From Prochlorococcus sp. scB243_495K23 (lineage in GTDB: Bacteria > Cyanobacteriota > Cyanobacteriia > PCC-6307 > Cyanobiaceae): DNA of 64,000 bases. Position numbers and translations under genes: made by a program. Numbering within the stretch: the stretch's first letter is position 1; each line of letters opens with the position of its first letter. Of the stretch, positions 1 to 10,472 are shown piece by piece. The stretch covers positions 1 to 64,000 of the forward strand of contig JFLW01000087.1 in assembly GCA_000635495.1 (NCBI GenBank). The letters run 5' to 3'. Under the pieces are notes generated by a model. The model searched no databases and was not told the DNA's origin. It worked only from the letters and a program-made list of their open reading frames with translations.

Positions 1-121
1 TGGCAGCTGCCAATACAGCTGTGGCACCCATCATTCCTGAATTAGGAGAGGAATTTTTAGAGTTTGGTGCATCACTCTTTTTTTCTTTTGAATTTTGATT
101 TAACTTATCTGATGAAGTCAT
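1..121 (-). CDS. Small conserved-type protein of unknown function, N-terminal part only
   Basis: An ATG on the minus strand at 121-119 opens a frame with no stop up to the window edge, giving about 40 residues (MTSSDKLNQN...). The first 30 residues are hydrophilic and rich in Ser, Asn and Lys; the visible part then turns hydrophobic (MMGATAVLAAA), which could be the start of a membrane segment. The C-terminus lies outside the window, so neither length nor family can be judged. I do not recognise it. That it is a real gene is inferred from the open frame and the clean start. Confidence 0.45.
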   Translation of the reverse strand, partial: MTSSDKLNQNSKEKKSDAPNSKNSSPNSGMMGATAVLAAA

Positions 122-226
122 TCACTTTTTTTGTTTAATAAATAATTTATCAGTTTATGGTCACATTTTGATTGATTCATTCAAAATTTTTTGATTTTTT
201 TAATTGATAACTCATAAACAGGATTT

Positions 227-385
227 TTATCTATCATGAGATACTTCATAAAAATCATAAATAGTTGCTTCCAATGAATCCCAAAGATCTTTGGGGATAT
301 CATTTTCTTCTGCAAACATACCAAGCTGACTGGCTAAGCCTCTTGCTTGAGAAAGTTTTGAATCATATGAATCGGACTTATTCAT
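227..385 (-). CDS. 52-residue soluble protein of unknown function
   Basis: The frame runs from ATG at 385 to TAA at 227 and encodes MNKSDSYDSK...YEVSHDR. It is acidic, has no membrane segment, and reads like a folded small helical protein (QARGLASQLGMFAEEN, then a KDLWDSLEATIYDFY stretch). It lies downstream of pepP on the same strand, 54 bases after the pepP stop, and may share its transcript. I do not recognise a domain. Its protein-like composition, with Trp, Tyr and Phe spaced as in a real domain, supports coding; the function is unknown. Confidence 0.6.
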   Translation of the reverse strand: MNKSDSYDSKLSQARGLASQLGMFAEENDIPKDLWDSLEATIYDFYEVSHDR

Positions 386-439
386 TTTTGAACTTTAAAC
401 TTAATAAAAAATAAATCTATTAACTTGATAAGTCAAATT

Positions 440-1765
440 TCAAAATTCTAAATCAGAAATTTCTTTTAAGGCAGCAATACTTAAAACATCTGGATTTGTA
501 TCTGTAACTAGTACATCATCTTCTATTCTTATACCTATGCCTTTCCATTTCTCATCTATAGAGGGTTGTCCCTCAGGGACTGGGATCCTATCACTTATAT
601 AAATTCCAGGTTCTACAGTAAGAATCATTCCATTCTGTAATGGCACTTCATAATCCCCCATTCTGTATGCTCCAACATCATGAACATCTAAGCCAAGCCA
701 ATGTCCAGTTCTATGCATGTAAAGATGTTTATAGGATTGATTCTCAATTATCTCCTCAATACTGCCAGACAATAAACCAATTTCCTTTAATCCCTCTATA
801 AGAATGGTTAAAGCAACATTATGAACAGCACTAGAATTCGATCCCTTTACAGCACTTTTAATTGCATTTTTCTGCGCATTTAATACAATTTCATAGATAA
901 CTTTTTGCTCACTAGAAAATTTTCCACCTATTGGAATAGTTCTTGTTATGTCTCCATTGTAATAATCAATAAGTGAGCAGCCAGCATCCACCAACAATAA
1001 ATCTTCCTTCTTCAAGGGTGAGTTATTTGTAGTGTAATGCAAAATACAGGCATTATCTCCTGAAGCAACGATTGAATTATATGCAGGTCCTCTAGCCCCT
1101 TTTTCCAAAAAGAATCCCTCTAAAAGACCCTGAATTTGCCTTTCATTTTTCTTTGATGAGATAGATTCTCTTACTAGTTCATGAGCTTCTGCTGAAATTT
1201 GTATAGCCTCTCTCATTCTGTTAATTTCATATTCACTTTTAATTAATCTCATCTCATTTAAATAAATCTCTGGAGATTTTATAGAGTTTGCACCAATACC
1301 TGATCTTGATCGATTTTCAAGTTGTTGTGAAAATATCTCTAGTACTATTTTTTCAAATAATGGATACTTACCTATTGAAAAAACAAGTTCATCAGAACCC
1401 TTTATATAGCCTGGAAGTAAATCTCTTAGTTCGGTTATTGAGTGAGCCTTATCAGCCTTAAACTCTTTTTCTGCGCCTTCTAAACCCCATCTAAAGCCAT
1501 GCCAGACTTCACTCATAACATCTTTAGGAGCGACAAACATAATAAATCTCTCTCCCTTTGGCTTATGCGATAAGAAAAGAGCAATTGCATCCGGCTCATC
1601 GAAACCAGTTAAATACCAAAAATTACTATCTTGTCTAAAAGGGTATTCACAATCGGCATGATGCTTTACAAGATTAGCTCCTGGAATAATGGCAGCTTTT
1701 CCATCTAATTTATTCAAGAAAGTTTCTCTTCTTTCTTCAAAAACTTTATGGTCAGGTTGAAACAT
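440..1765 (-). CDS. pepP: Xaa-Pro aminopeptidase (aminopeptidase P, M24B)
   Basis: This 441-residue cytosolic metallopeptidase removes the N-terminal residue from peptides with proline at position 2. The N-terminal creatinase/AMP_N domain covers about residues 1-150. The C-terminal pita-bread domain carries the five metal ligands in order: Asp260 (in VDAGC), Asp272 (in NGDITRT), His355 (in TGHWLG), Glu385 (in TVEPGIY) and Glu415 (in RIEDDV). Length is as expected for bacterial PepP. The ATG at 1765 is the natural start, with a 74-base divergent spacer to the CNNM/CBS gene. Family assignment is secure from the complete ligand set. Confidence 0.95.
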   Translation of the reverse strand: MFQPDHKVFEERRETFLNKLDGKAAIIPGANLVKHHADCEYPFRQDSNFWYLTGFDEPDAIALFLSHKPKGERFIMFVAPKDVMSEVWHGFRWGLEGAEKEFKADKAHSITELRDLLPGYIKGSDELVFSIGKYPLFEKIVLEIFSQQLENRSRSGIGANSIKSPEIYLNEMRLIKSEYEINRMREAIQISAEAHELVRESISSKKNERQIQGLLEGFFLEKGARGPAYNSIVASGDNACILHYTTNNSPLKKEDLLLVDAGCSLIDYYNGDITRTIPIGGKFSSEQKVIYEIVLNAQKNAIKSAVKGSNSSAVHNVALTILIEGLKEIGLLSGSIEEIIENQSYKHLYMHRTGHWLGLDVHDVGAYRMGDYEVPLQNGMILTVEPGIYISDRIPVPEGQPSIDEKWKGIGIRIEDDVLVTDTNPDVLSIAALKEISDLEF

Positions 1766-1839
1766 AAATTCTGTATTGGCGTGTTTTAAAAAAAAATGGA
1801 AGAATGAATTAAAACAGATTTAGTAATTAATCTACCTTA

Positions 1840-2823
1840 ATGGAACCAAGTGTTTACGGATTATTTTTACTTATAATAATTATTTTAATTGGATCAGCAT
1901 GTTGTTCGGGAGTAGAAGCAGCTTTTTTAGCTGTAAATTCAATTAGAATTTTAGAAATTGCTTCTAAACAAAAGCCAAAAAGTTCTGCAAATCAACTTCT
2001 AAAACTTAGAAAACATCTTGGACGGACACTAACTGTAATTACTATTACTAATAATGGATTTAATATAATTGGCAGTCTTATTTTAGGAGTATACGGAGCA
2101 TTGATAATTAATAGCAGTTTTGGTTTAACCCTTTTTTCAGTCGCTTTTTACATACTTGTTGTTTTAGTAGGAGAAGTACTACCAAAAGCTCTTGGCACAA
2201 GATTTTCAATTCAAATAGCACTATTATCTGTTCCTATCTTGCGAATATTAAATTCTTTAATGAGGCCATTCATAATATTAATTGAACAGATATTTCCTGT
2301 TATTACAGCAGAAAACGAAATTTCAACTGATGAAGAAGAAATTAGACAGATGGCAAAAATTGGAAGTCAGAAAGGTTTGATAGAGGCTGATGAGGCAGCA
2401 ATGATATTTAAGGTGTTTCAATTAAATGACTTAAAAGCAAAAGACTTAATGACCCCTAGGGTATCGGCACCTTGTCTTGATGGGTCATCAAATCTTGATG
2501 AAATTTCAAAACACATTATGTCTGACAGCTCTCCATGGTGGGTGATTTTGGGAGATAAAGTTGACAAAATCCAAGGAGTAGTAAAGCGTGAGAAGATGTT
2601 GGCAGAGTTAATTAATGGGGAAAATAAAAAATTATTATCAGAAATTTGCGAACCTGTGGACTACATTCCCGAAATGATTAAAGCAGATCAATTATTAACT
2701 AAATTTGACAAGAATCATAAAGGAGTGAAAGTAGTAGTAGATGAATTCGGGGGATTCGTGGGAATTATTGGTGCAGAAGCTGTGTTATCTGTATTAGCCG
2801 GTTGGTGGAAAAATAAATCATGA
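1840..2823 (+). CDS. CNNM/CorC-type membrane protein with CBS pair (HlyC/CorC family)
   Basis: The 327-residue product has an N-terminal transmembrane CNNM domain (about residues 5-155), with hydrophobic segments near 5-28, 60-85, 95-118 and 123-150. The conserved VGEVLPKALGTRFS stretch is typical of this family. A cytosolic CBS region follows (about 195-320, beginning at KDLMTPRVSAPCLDG). Relatives are linked to magnesium or other divalent cation transport, often called hemolysin-like or TlyC; the exact substrate cannot be read from sequence. No C-terminal CorC_HlyC domain follows the CBS region, so this is a short version. Its stop overlaps the start of the GTPase gene by 4 bases, so the two are likely translated together. 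Confidence 0.88.
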   Translation: MEPSVYGLFLLIIIILIGSACCSGVEAAFLAVNSIRILEIASKQKPKSSANQLLKLRKHLGRTLTVITITNNGFNIIGSLILGVYGALIINSSFGLTLFSVAFYILVVLVGEVLPKALGTRFSIQIALLSVPILRILNSLMRPFIILIEQIFPVITAENEISTDEEEIRQMAKIGSQKGLIEADEAAMIFKVFQLNDLKAKDLMTPRVSAPCLDGSSNLDEISKHIMSDSSPWWVILGDKVDKIQGVVKREKMLAELINGENKKLLSEICEPVDYIPEMIKADQLLTKFDKNHKGVKVVVDEFGGFVGIIGAEAVLSVLAGWWKNKS

Positions 2824-4061
2824 AACATATTAAAATTAAAGAAAATTATTTACTGTTAAAAAAATGGTGGGAGACTATTGATCTTACCAATTATGAAAAA
2901 AGTTTTCTTAATAGAGAAATAATTTCTTTTAATCAACAACTTTTAAGACTCAAAGAAAAAAAATTAAGAATTGGCGTATATGGTAAATCAGGTGTAGGAA
3001 AATCTTCTGTTTTAAATTCTTTATTAAAAAAAGAAATATTCAAAACAGATATTATTAATGGGACCACAAAAGAAATACAATCGGAAAGGTGGACTTTTAA
3101 AGATCAAACACTCAATAGTTTAGAGCTGCTAGATTCTCCAGGATTTGATTTCTGCAATATTAAATTCCCAGATAAAGTTTACTCATACATAAAACATTCA
3201 GATCTTATTCTTTTTATAGTTTCGGGAGATTTAAATAGAAATGAGTTAAAAGAAATAAGCTCTTTTATAAAAGATGGAAAAAAAATTATTTTAATTTTAA
3301 ACAAAATCGATCTATTTAATAAAAATGAATTTAAAGAAATAATTGAAAATATAAAGTTTAAGCTTCCAAAAGATTTAAATATTCCAATTATCATTAATAA
3401 GGAAAACAATCTTAAAAATTACATAACAAAATTAATCAATCAATATGGTGAGATACTATTAACACTAAATTCTGTTCAATTAGCTGACAAATTGTTTCTG
3501 AAAATAAAAGAGCAAAGATTGAAAAGGAGGCAGAAATTAGCTCAATCAACTATTGGCAAATTTTCGACTATAAAGGCATCTGCAGTAGCTCTTAATCCTT
3601 TTATTTTTTTTGATGTTGCTGGTAGTTTTGCACTAGATACTGCATTGATTAACGAATTAAGTAAGATTTATGGCTTAAAGTTGAAAGGTGAATCTACAAG
3701 AAAAATATTTAAAAATATATCCATTAATAATTTATATTTGGGAATAACTCAAGTTGGCGTCAATACCTCTTTCAACCTTATTAAAAAACTAATTCTTTTA
3801 ACAGCACCTTTTACTTTCGGGCTTTCTTTGTTACCCTATGGACCCATAGCAATTATTCAAGCAGCAATCGCAATTTACTCTACAAAAATTCTAGGGAAAT
3901 TAGCAGCAAAAGAGATATTTATAAGAAGCAAAGCTTCTTATATAGAGCCTGCCATTTTGATCCAAGATATGAATTTTAATGACCCAGAGATTTTTAACGA
4001 CATAAATATTTATTTTTCAAATAGAAATTTAAATAATAATTTTGTTAATTTTCTACCTTAA
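2820..4061 (+). CDS. Era-like GTPase with hydrophobic C-terminal domain (DUF697-like)
   Basis: The 413-residue protein has a P-loop GTPase domain: G1 GKSGVGKS at residues 55-62, a DSPGFD G3 motif near 105-110 and NKID at 161-164. The C-terminal half (about 235-385) contains glycine/alanine-rich hydrophobic segments (for example near 255-270 and 322-360), as in DUF697 proteins, suggesting membrane association. Cyanobacteria often carry GTPases of this architecture, but no specific role is established that I can name. The ATG overlaps the stop of the CNNM/CBS gene in an ATGA, and nadD follows after 8 bases, so all belong to one operon. Confidence 0.82.
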   Translation: MKHIKIKENYLLLKKWWETIDLTNYEKSFLNREIISFNQQLLRLKEKKLRIGVYGKSGVGKSSVLNSLLKKEIFKTDIINGTTKEIQSERWTFKDQTLNSLELLDSPGFDFCNIKFPDKVYSYIKHSDLILFIVSGDLNRNELKEISSFIKDGKKIILILNKIDLFNKNEFKEIIENIKFKLPKDLNIPIIINKENNLKNYITKLINQYGEILLTLNSVQLADKLFLKIKEQRLKRRQKLAQSTIGKFSTIKASAVALNPFIFFDVAGSFALDTALINELSKIYGLKLKGESTRKIFKNISINNLYLGITQVGVNTSFNLIKKLILLTAPFTFGLSLLPYGPIAIIQAAIAIYSTKILGKLAAKEIFIRSKASYIEPAILIQDMNFNDPEIFNDINIYFSNRNLNNNFVNFLP

Positions 4062-4069
4062 AACTTAAA

Positions 4070-4648
4070 ATGGGAAAAAGCATTGCTTTATTTGGTACGA
4101 GTGCCGATCCACCTACAATTGGACACAAAAAAATTCTTGAAGAATTATCCAAAATATATTCTTTTACTATTAGCTACGTAAGCAACAACCCCAAAAAAAA
4201 GCACATAGAGGATATCTCAATTCGTAGCCATTTATTAAAAACTCTTATTGATGATTTAGATAATCCGAAAATTTTATTTAATCAAAAAATAAGTAGCCAA
4301 TGGGCTGTAGAATCAATCAAAAAATGTAAAGAAATTTATAAATTTAATAATTTAGATTTTGTTATTGGGAGTGATTTAATTAAAGATATTTTCTACTGGA
4401 AAAATTTCGACAAAATTATTTTAGAGGTAAGTTTTTTTATAATTCTAAGAGAGGGATATCCTGTTGAATCAAATACCCTTAAAATGTTAGAAACTTATAG
4501 AGTAAAATTTAAGATTTCAACCATCAAAACCCCAAACATTTCAAGTTCTAATTTTAGATTAAATTTTAATTGTTCTAATTTACCGTCGTCGTTAATAGAT
4601 ATAGTTAAGAAGAATAATTTATACGAATCCATCAAATTAGTTGAATGA
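4070..4648 (+). CDS. nadD: Nicotinate-nucleotide adenylyltransferase
   Basis: The 192-residue enzyme adenylates nicotinic acid mononucleotide to deamido-NAD, the penultimate step of NAD synthesis. The N-terminus has the nucleotidyltransferase signature with GTSADPPTIGH (His19 closing the T/HxGH motif), and the C-terminal part has the ISSSNFR form of the ISSTxIR motif near residues 160-170. The protein is slightly short for the family. It overlaps the start of nadE by 4 bases, pairing the last two enzymes of the pathway; this context makes nadD far likelier than another nucleotidyltransferase such as CoaD. Confidence 0.9.
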   Translation: MGKSIALFGTSADPPTIGHKKILEELSKIYSFTISYVSNNPKKKHIEDISIRSHLLKTLIDDLDNPKILFNQKISSQWAVESIKKCKEIYKFNNLDFVIGSDLIKDIFYWKNFDKIILEVSFFIILREGYPVESNTLKMLETYRVKFKISTIKTPNISSSNFRLNFNCSNLPSSLIDIVKKNNLYESIKLVE

Positions 4649-6342
4649 AATTTTTACTTGCCCAAATAAATCCAGTTGTTGGAGATTTAGAGGGTAATGC
4701 AAAAAAAATACTTAATATTGCTTCGAAAGCTAGCTCAATTTCTGCTGATTTTGTCCTTACTCCAGAATTGTCATTATGGGGATATCCTGCAAATGACTTA
4801 CTTTTTAAAAAAAATTTAATCAACAATCAATACCAAATTCTTGATCAATTAGCTTTTGATATTAATAAAAAATATGGAAACTTAAGCATCTCAATCGGAA
4901 TAGCTGAGATAATAAACGATTCTTTTTTTCCTAATCTTTATAATTCTATTGCGTTGGTTGAGGGCGGTGAATGGAAAATAATTGCTCGGAAAATTATTCT
5001 TCCCACGTATGAAGTATTTGATGAAAAAAGATACTTTAGATCAGAAGAAAAAGTTTCAGTATTGATTAAACAAATTAAAAATAAAACTTGGCGACTTGGC
5101 TTTACTATATGTGAGGATTTATGGGTCAACAAAGATATAGAAGGCAGAGGAATCCATAGAAAAAATCCCATTCTTGCTTTAAAGAAAAAAAAAGTTGATA
5201 TTTTAGTAAATTTATCAGCCTCCCCATATACTCTGAAAAAGTTAGAGCTAAGATCCAAGGTTTCCAGTTTTGCTGCACAATATCTTCAAGTACCGCTTAT
5301 TTATGTCAACCAGATTGGAGCAAATGATAATTTAATTTTTGATGGAAATAGTTTTATTCTTGATAAGAATGGATCTAAAATTAAGCAACTAAAATCTTTT
5401 TCGGAAGATCTCTGCAGCTGGGAAATTGAGCAAACAAAACCTGAAAAAAATAAATTTGAAAACTCCGAAATGTCATCAATTTTTGATGCATTAGTCCTTG
5501 GTGTTAAAGATTATGCAAAAAAATGTGGATTTAAAACAGCTCTAGTTGGATTAAGTGGTGGTATTGATTCAGCACTCGTCTCAGCAATTGCTACAGCGGC
5601 TCTGGGAAGTAATAATGTTTATTGCGTTTCAATGCCCTCTAAGTGGAGCTCATCTCATTCGAAGAGTGATGCAAAAGATTTAGCAAGCAGATTAAAGATA
5701 AGTTTCAAGAGCATTCCAATTGAAAACTTGATGACCTCATTTGAAGAATCATTTATAAAAACCATATCTTTCGAGATGGCTGAAATAACAAATCAAAATA
5801 TTCAGTCAAGGATAAGAGGCACACTTCTTATGGCTTTAGCAAATCAAGAAAAGCATTTGTTACTCTCAACAGGCAATAAATCAGAACTGGCCGTAGGATA
5901 TTGCACACTTTATGGTGATATGAATGGGGGATTATCTGTAATCGGGGATTTATATAAAACTAATGTTTTTAAATTATGCAATTGGCTTGATAGTCAAGAT
6001 TCAATTAATCGCAGAAAGTTGTATATGTTAGATACTAATGAAGATATAATTGGAGAAAATATACGTACGAAAGCTCCAAGTGCCGAATTAGGTCCCGATC
6101 AATTAGATACTGATTCTCTCCCTCCTTATTCTATTTTAGATAATATTCTTAAAGAAATTATTGAAGAGAAAAAAGATTTAAAACAACTTGAAGAAGATGG
6201 TTATGAAAAAGATTTAATTTTAAAAATTATCTCACTCATAAAAAAAGCGGAATTTAAAAGAAAACAGGCTCCTCCAATCCTAAAACTAAGCAGTCAATCA
6301 TTAGGAAGTGACTGGAGAGTTCCCATAGCAATATCTTATTAA
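4645..6342 (+). CDS. nadE: Glutamine-dependent NAD+ synthetase
   Basis: The 565-residue enzyme turns deamido-NAD into NAD with glutamine as nitrogen source. The N-terminal nitrilase-type glutaminase domain (about 1-265) shows the catalytic Glu41 (TPELSLWGY) and Cys156 (TICEDLW). The C-terminal synthetase domain has the ATP pyrophosphatase P-loop SGGIDS from residue 304, and later STGNKSELAVGYCTLYGDMNGG. The ATG sits inside the end of nadD (ATGA overlap). Its TAA overlaps the TAA of the convergent DUF3326 gene in a shared TTAA. Length matches two-domain NadE. Confidence 0.96.
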   Translation: MKFLLAQINPVVGDLEGNAKKILNIASKASSISADFVLTPELSLWGYPANDLLFKKNLINNQYQILDQLAFDINKKYGNLSISIGIAEIINDSFFPNLYNSIALVEGGEWKIIARKIILPTYEVFDEKRYFRSEEKVSVLIKQIKNKTWRLGFTICEDLWVNKDIEGRGIHRKNPILALKKKKVDILVNLSASPYTLKKLELRSKVSSFAAQYLQVPLIYVNQIGANDNLIFDGNSFILDKNGSKIKQLKSFSEDLCSWEIEQTKPEKNKFENSEMSSIFDALVLGVKDYAKKCGFKTALVGLSGGIDSALVSAIATAALGSNNVYCVSMPSKWSSSHSKSDAKDLASRLKISFKSIPIENLMTSFEESFIKTISFEMAEITNQNIQSRIRGTLLMALANQEKHLLLSTGNKSELAVGYCTLYGDMNGGLSVIGDLYKTNVFKLCNWLDSQDSINRRKLYMLDTNEDIIGENIRTKAPSAELGPDQLDTDSLPPYSILDNILKEIIEEKKDLKQLEEDGYEKDLILKIISLIKKAEFKRKQAPPILKLSSQSLGSDWRVPIAISY

Positions 6343-7397
6343 TCACTATAAGAATACTGTTGAATTTTTTTTAAAGGCCGTTTAACTGAATCAAGGTTGA
6401 TACCTTTTTTGATAGCAAGAATTATGCCTGCAGCTTCTAAATAATTATCAACTTCAAAAAGATTGGGATAACTATAAAACTCATTTGTCACTTTTAATGT
6501 ATTTTGATTTTTTACAGAGATAATATTTAAACCTTTTTCAATCCCTGCTAGTACTGCTTCTCCACCTAATGCACCATTAGGAACAACAATAGATTCAATC
6601 TGATCAGGATGTAGTGAGATTGATTCATTTTTAGCAGGCAATTCAACAATGTCAGGTGCATTGCTTAACCCAATCAGTACTGATGGTAAAAAGGTGTATC
6701 CTATTTCTTCTGCAGCTGCACGAGGATCTAAATTTTCATTCAATTCAATTGGATTTAAAGCTGGTGCGTGAGCACAGGGAACTTTTAAAAATTTGCTTAT
6801 TAAATGACTTATAACTGCTTCTACTCCAGCAATAGGATCAACCCCTTTCCCCTCTCGATAGATATTAGTTTCTAAAGAATCTGGATCATCTGGAAATTTC
6901 GCCACAATTGCTATTGCCGTAACTCCTTTTTCTATTAAACATTTTCCAGCATCAATTAGAGTATCAGGATTTTCAATTATGCCACCACTAATTTTTGAAG
7001 AATCAGAATCAATAACTATATTTAATGGCTTTTTTGTAATCACATAAGAATGAACATTAATCCCTAAAGTAGAAACACATGCATCAGCAACTTGTAAATG
7101 TCTTACTAATATTTCTTTTTCAATAGCTGAATCAAAAATTATCCCAATTTTCTGTTGCTTTACACTTTTTAAAGCGATTTCTCCTTTAGCAAGTCGATCT
7201 AAATTATAACCCTCAACATAAAAAATATTTTTATCTTTTTCAGAAAGAGTGCCACCATTCATAACATTTGGATGAGTAATTAAACATCCACTTGCGGATG
7301 CTAATAATTTAGCGGTAGGAAGTGCATCCCCAGCAAAACCTCCTACTTCACAACCAATCCCAGTTGGAACAATAAATATTGTTGGTGAATTTTCCAT
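6339..7397 (-). CDS. DUF3326 family protein
   Basis: The 352-residue protein opens with a glycine-rich stretch (IVPTGIGCEVGGFAGDALP) and has repeated small-residue loops (NGALGGEAVLAGIE) suggestive of a nucleotide- or substrate-binding fold, but no catalytic motif I can name. It matches the cyanobacterial/plastid DUF3326 family as I remember it. It is the last gene of the minus-strand run that begins with the ATP synthase operon, 27 bases after the 63-residue gene. Its stop overlaps that of convergent nadE. Function is unknown. Confidence 0.75.
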   Translation of the reverse strand: MENSPTIFIVPTGIGCEVGGFAGDALPTAKLLASASGCLITHPNVMNGGTLSEKDKNIFYVEGYNLDRLAKGEIALKSVKQQKIGIIFDSAIEKEILVRHLQVADACVSTLGINVHSYVITKKPLNIVIDSDSSKISGGIIENPDTLIDAGKCLIEKGVTAIAIVAKFPDDPDSLETNIYREGKGVDPIAGVEAVISHLISKFLKVPCAHAPALNPIELNENLDPRAAAEEIGYTFLPSVLIGLSNAPDIVELPAKNESISLHPDQIESIVVPNGALGGEAVLAGIEKGLNIISVKNQNTLKVTNEFYSYPNLFEVDNYLEAAGIILAIKKGINLDSVKRPLKKIQQYSYSD

Positions 7398-7424
7398 TAT
7401 TAAAAATATTTCAATTTATATGTT

Positions 7425-7616
7425 TTAATTAGCTATCACAGCTTTAATTTTAAGTTTTTTTGTTCCAAAAGAGTCAATAGAATTTTGAATATCAACAATA
7501 GACCATCGAATTAAATCTCCTTTTTTTTCTAAATTTGTAATGATGAATTCCCTTAAATTTTTTAATTTTATTGAAACTGGCCAATCTAAATAATAATCAA
7601 CTGAACTTAATTTCAT
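7425..7616 (-). CDS. 63-residue protein of unknown function, coupled to ferredoxin
   Basis: The frame encodes MKLSSVDYYLDWP... and ends KIKAVIAN. It is a soluble, alpha/beta-looking small protein with no Cys and no membrane segment. Its ATG overlaps the stop of the upstream ferredoxin gene by 4 bases, which argues strongly that it is expressed, probably by translational coupling. I do not recognise a family. The ferredoxin context hints at a link to redox or photosynthetic work, but that is inference only. Confidence 0.65.
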   Translation of the reverse strand: MKLSSVDYYLDWPVSIKLKNLREFIITNLEKKGDLIRWSIVDIQNSIDSFGTKKLKIKAVIAN

Positions 7617-7939
7617 TTTTGATATTTACCAAATTGATCATTATATAAATTATCTTCGACTTCCTTACCAATAACGATATTCAAATCTGACTTGGGGTAT
7701 GCTACACACAAAAGTGAAAAGCCCTTTTCCCGTAAATCATCATTTAATCCCATAGCATCTTCCTGATCTACGGATCCTTCCAATATCATGGATGCACAAT
7801 CTGTACAAACTCCTGAACAACAACTACTTGGTAAATCTATTCCATTCATTTTTGCCGCTGAAATAATATCTTGATCCTCAGGACATAAAAAACTAAAAGT
7901 CTTTTGCTCAAATTGAACTTTGATATTGTATTCAGGCAT
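7613..7939 (-). CDS. [2Fe-2S] ferredoxin, plant type
   Basis: The 108-residue protein has the plant-type cluster motif: Cys40, Cys45 and Cys48 in SCCSGVCTDC and the distal Cys78 in SLLCVAYP. An extra Cys41 sits next to the first ligand and Cys19 is free. The C-terminal tail (EVEDNLYNDQFGKYQK) is longer than in PetF itself, so this is probably a specialised soluble electron carrier rather than the main photosynthetic ferredoxin. It lies 16 bases after atpG (gamma), at the end of the ATP synthase operon, and overlaps the next small gene. Confidence 0.9.
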   Translation of the reverse strand: MPEYNIKVQFEQKTFSFLCPEDQDIISAAKMNGIDLPSSCCSGVCTDCASMILEGSVDQEDAMGLNDDLREKGFSLLCVAYPKSDLNIVIGKEVEDNLYNDQFGKYQK

Positions 7940-7955
7940 ATTCTAAATCTTATTG

Positions 7956-8906
7956 CTAAACCGCTGAACCTCCTACAACTTCTAATATTTCTTGTGTAAT
8001 AGCTGCTTGTCTGGCTTTGTTATAGGTTAAATTCAAAGTACTTGCTAATTCTTTAGCATTATCACTTGCATTATTCATGGCAGTCATCCTGCAAGCGAGT
8101 TCTGAAGCTGCCGACTCTTGAAGAGCTCTTAGTACTTGATTCTGTAAATATAGTGGTAATAGGGAATCTAATAGTTGATCAGGACTTTGTTCAAAAACAA
8201 TATCTGATGGCAACTTCTCTGAATCACTTTTTTCAATATTTGATTTTTCAACAAGTAACTTACTATCTTTTGTAGTCAACCTAAAAATTTCATCGTTTTC
8301 CTCAGCAATTCCTTGAGGGTCAAGTGGCAATAGTGTTTGAACCACAGGGGCACAGCTAACTAAAGTGATGAATTTCGTGTAAATAATTTCCACCCTATCA
8401 GAATTTTCTGAAAGAAATTCGGCTAAAATCTCATTTGTAACTCCTTCAGAATCCTTGACTGTGGGTACCTGTTCTAGTTCTTTGAAAGTACTTTTAATTA
8501 CATATCTGTCCTTTCTATTTTGAAAATATCCAATAGCTTTCTTCCCTACCAAAATTAAGCTGGGCTGATACCCTTTTTTAACTAATTCTGCGTACCTTAT
8601 TTCTACCTTTTTTATAATATTTGTATTGTAACCACCGCATAAGCCTCTATCCGCAGTTATACAAACTAAGGAGATACTTTTTACTTCTCTCTTGGATAAT
8701 AGAGGAGAGTCTACAGCCTCAAATTGTACTCTAGATTGAATATTTTCTAAGACTCGTGCAAGTTTATCTGCAAAAGGTCTACTCTTAAGAACTTGATCTT
8801 GAGCTCTCCTAACTTTTGCAGCTGCAACAAGTCTCATAGCCTCCGTTATTTTTCTTGTATTTTTAACGGAAACGATTCGATCTCTAATCTCTTTAAGATT
8901 TGCCAT
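7956..8906 (-). CDS. atpG: ATP synthase F1 gamma subunit
   Basis: This is the 316-residue central stalk subunit that rotates inside alpha3beta3. The N-terminus (MANLKEIRDRIVSVKNTRKI) and C-terminus (NKARQAAITQEILEVVGGSA) are the conserved coiled-coil ends. The protein is longer than E. coli gamma because of the extra segment of cyanobacterial/plastid gamma (about residues 200-240, including EKSNIEKSDSEKLPSD); the regulatory disulfide cysteines of plant gamma are not evident there. Cyanobacterial literature also calls this gene atpC. It is the last ATP synthase gene in the operon, 18 bases after atpA. Confidence 0.97.
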   Translation of the reverse strand: MANLKEIRDRIVSVKNTRKITEAMRLVAAAKVRRAQDQVLKSRPFADKLARVLENIQSRVQFEAVDSPLLSKREVKSISLVCITADRGLCGGYNTNIIKKVEIRYAELVKKGYQPSLILVGKKAIGYFQNRKDRYVIKSTFKELEQVPTVKDSEGVTNEILAEFLSENSDRVEIIYTKFITLVSCAPVVQTLLPLDPQGIAEENDEIFRLTTKDSKLLVEKSNIEKSDSEKLPSDIVFEQSPDQLLDSLLPLYLQNQVLRALQESAASELACRMTAMNNASDNAKELASTLNLTYNKARQAAITQEILEVVGGSAV

Positions 8907-8924
8907 GGTATCTCCTAAATAAAT

Positions 8925-10454
<1,530 letters not shown>

Positions 10455-10472
10455 TTAAGGTTGATTTAAAAG

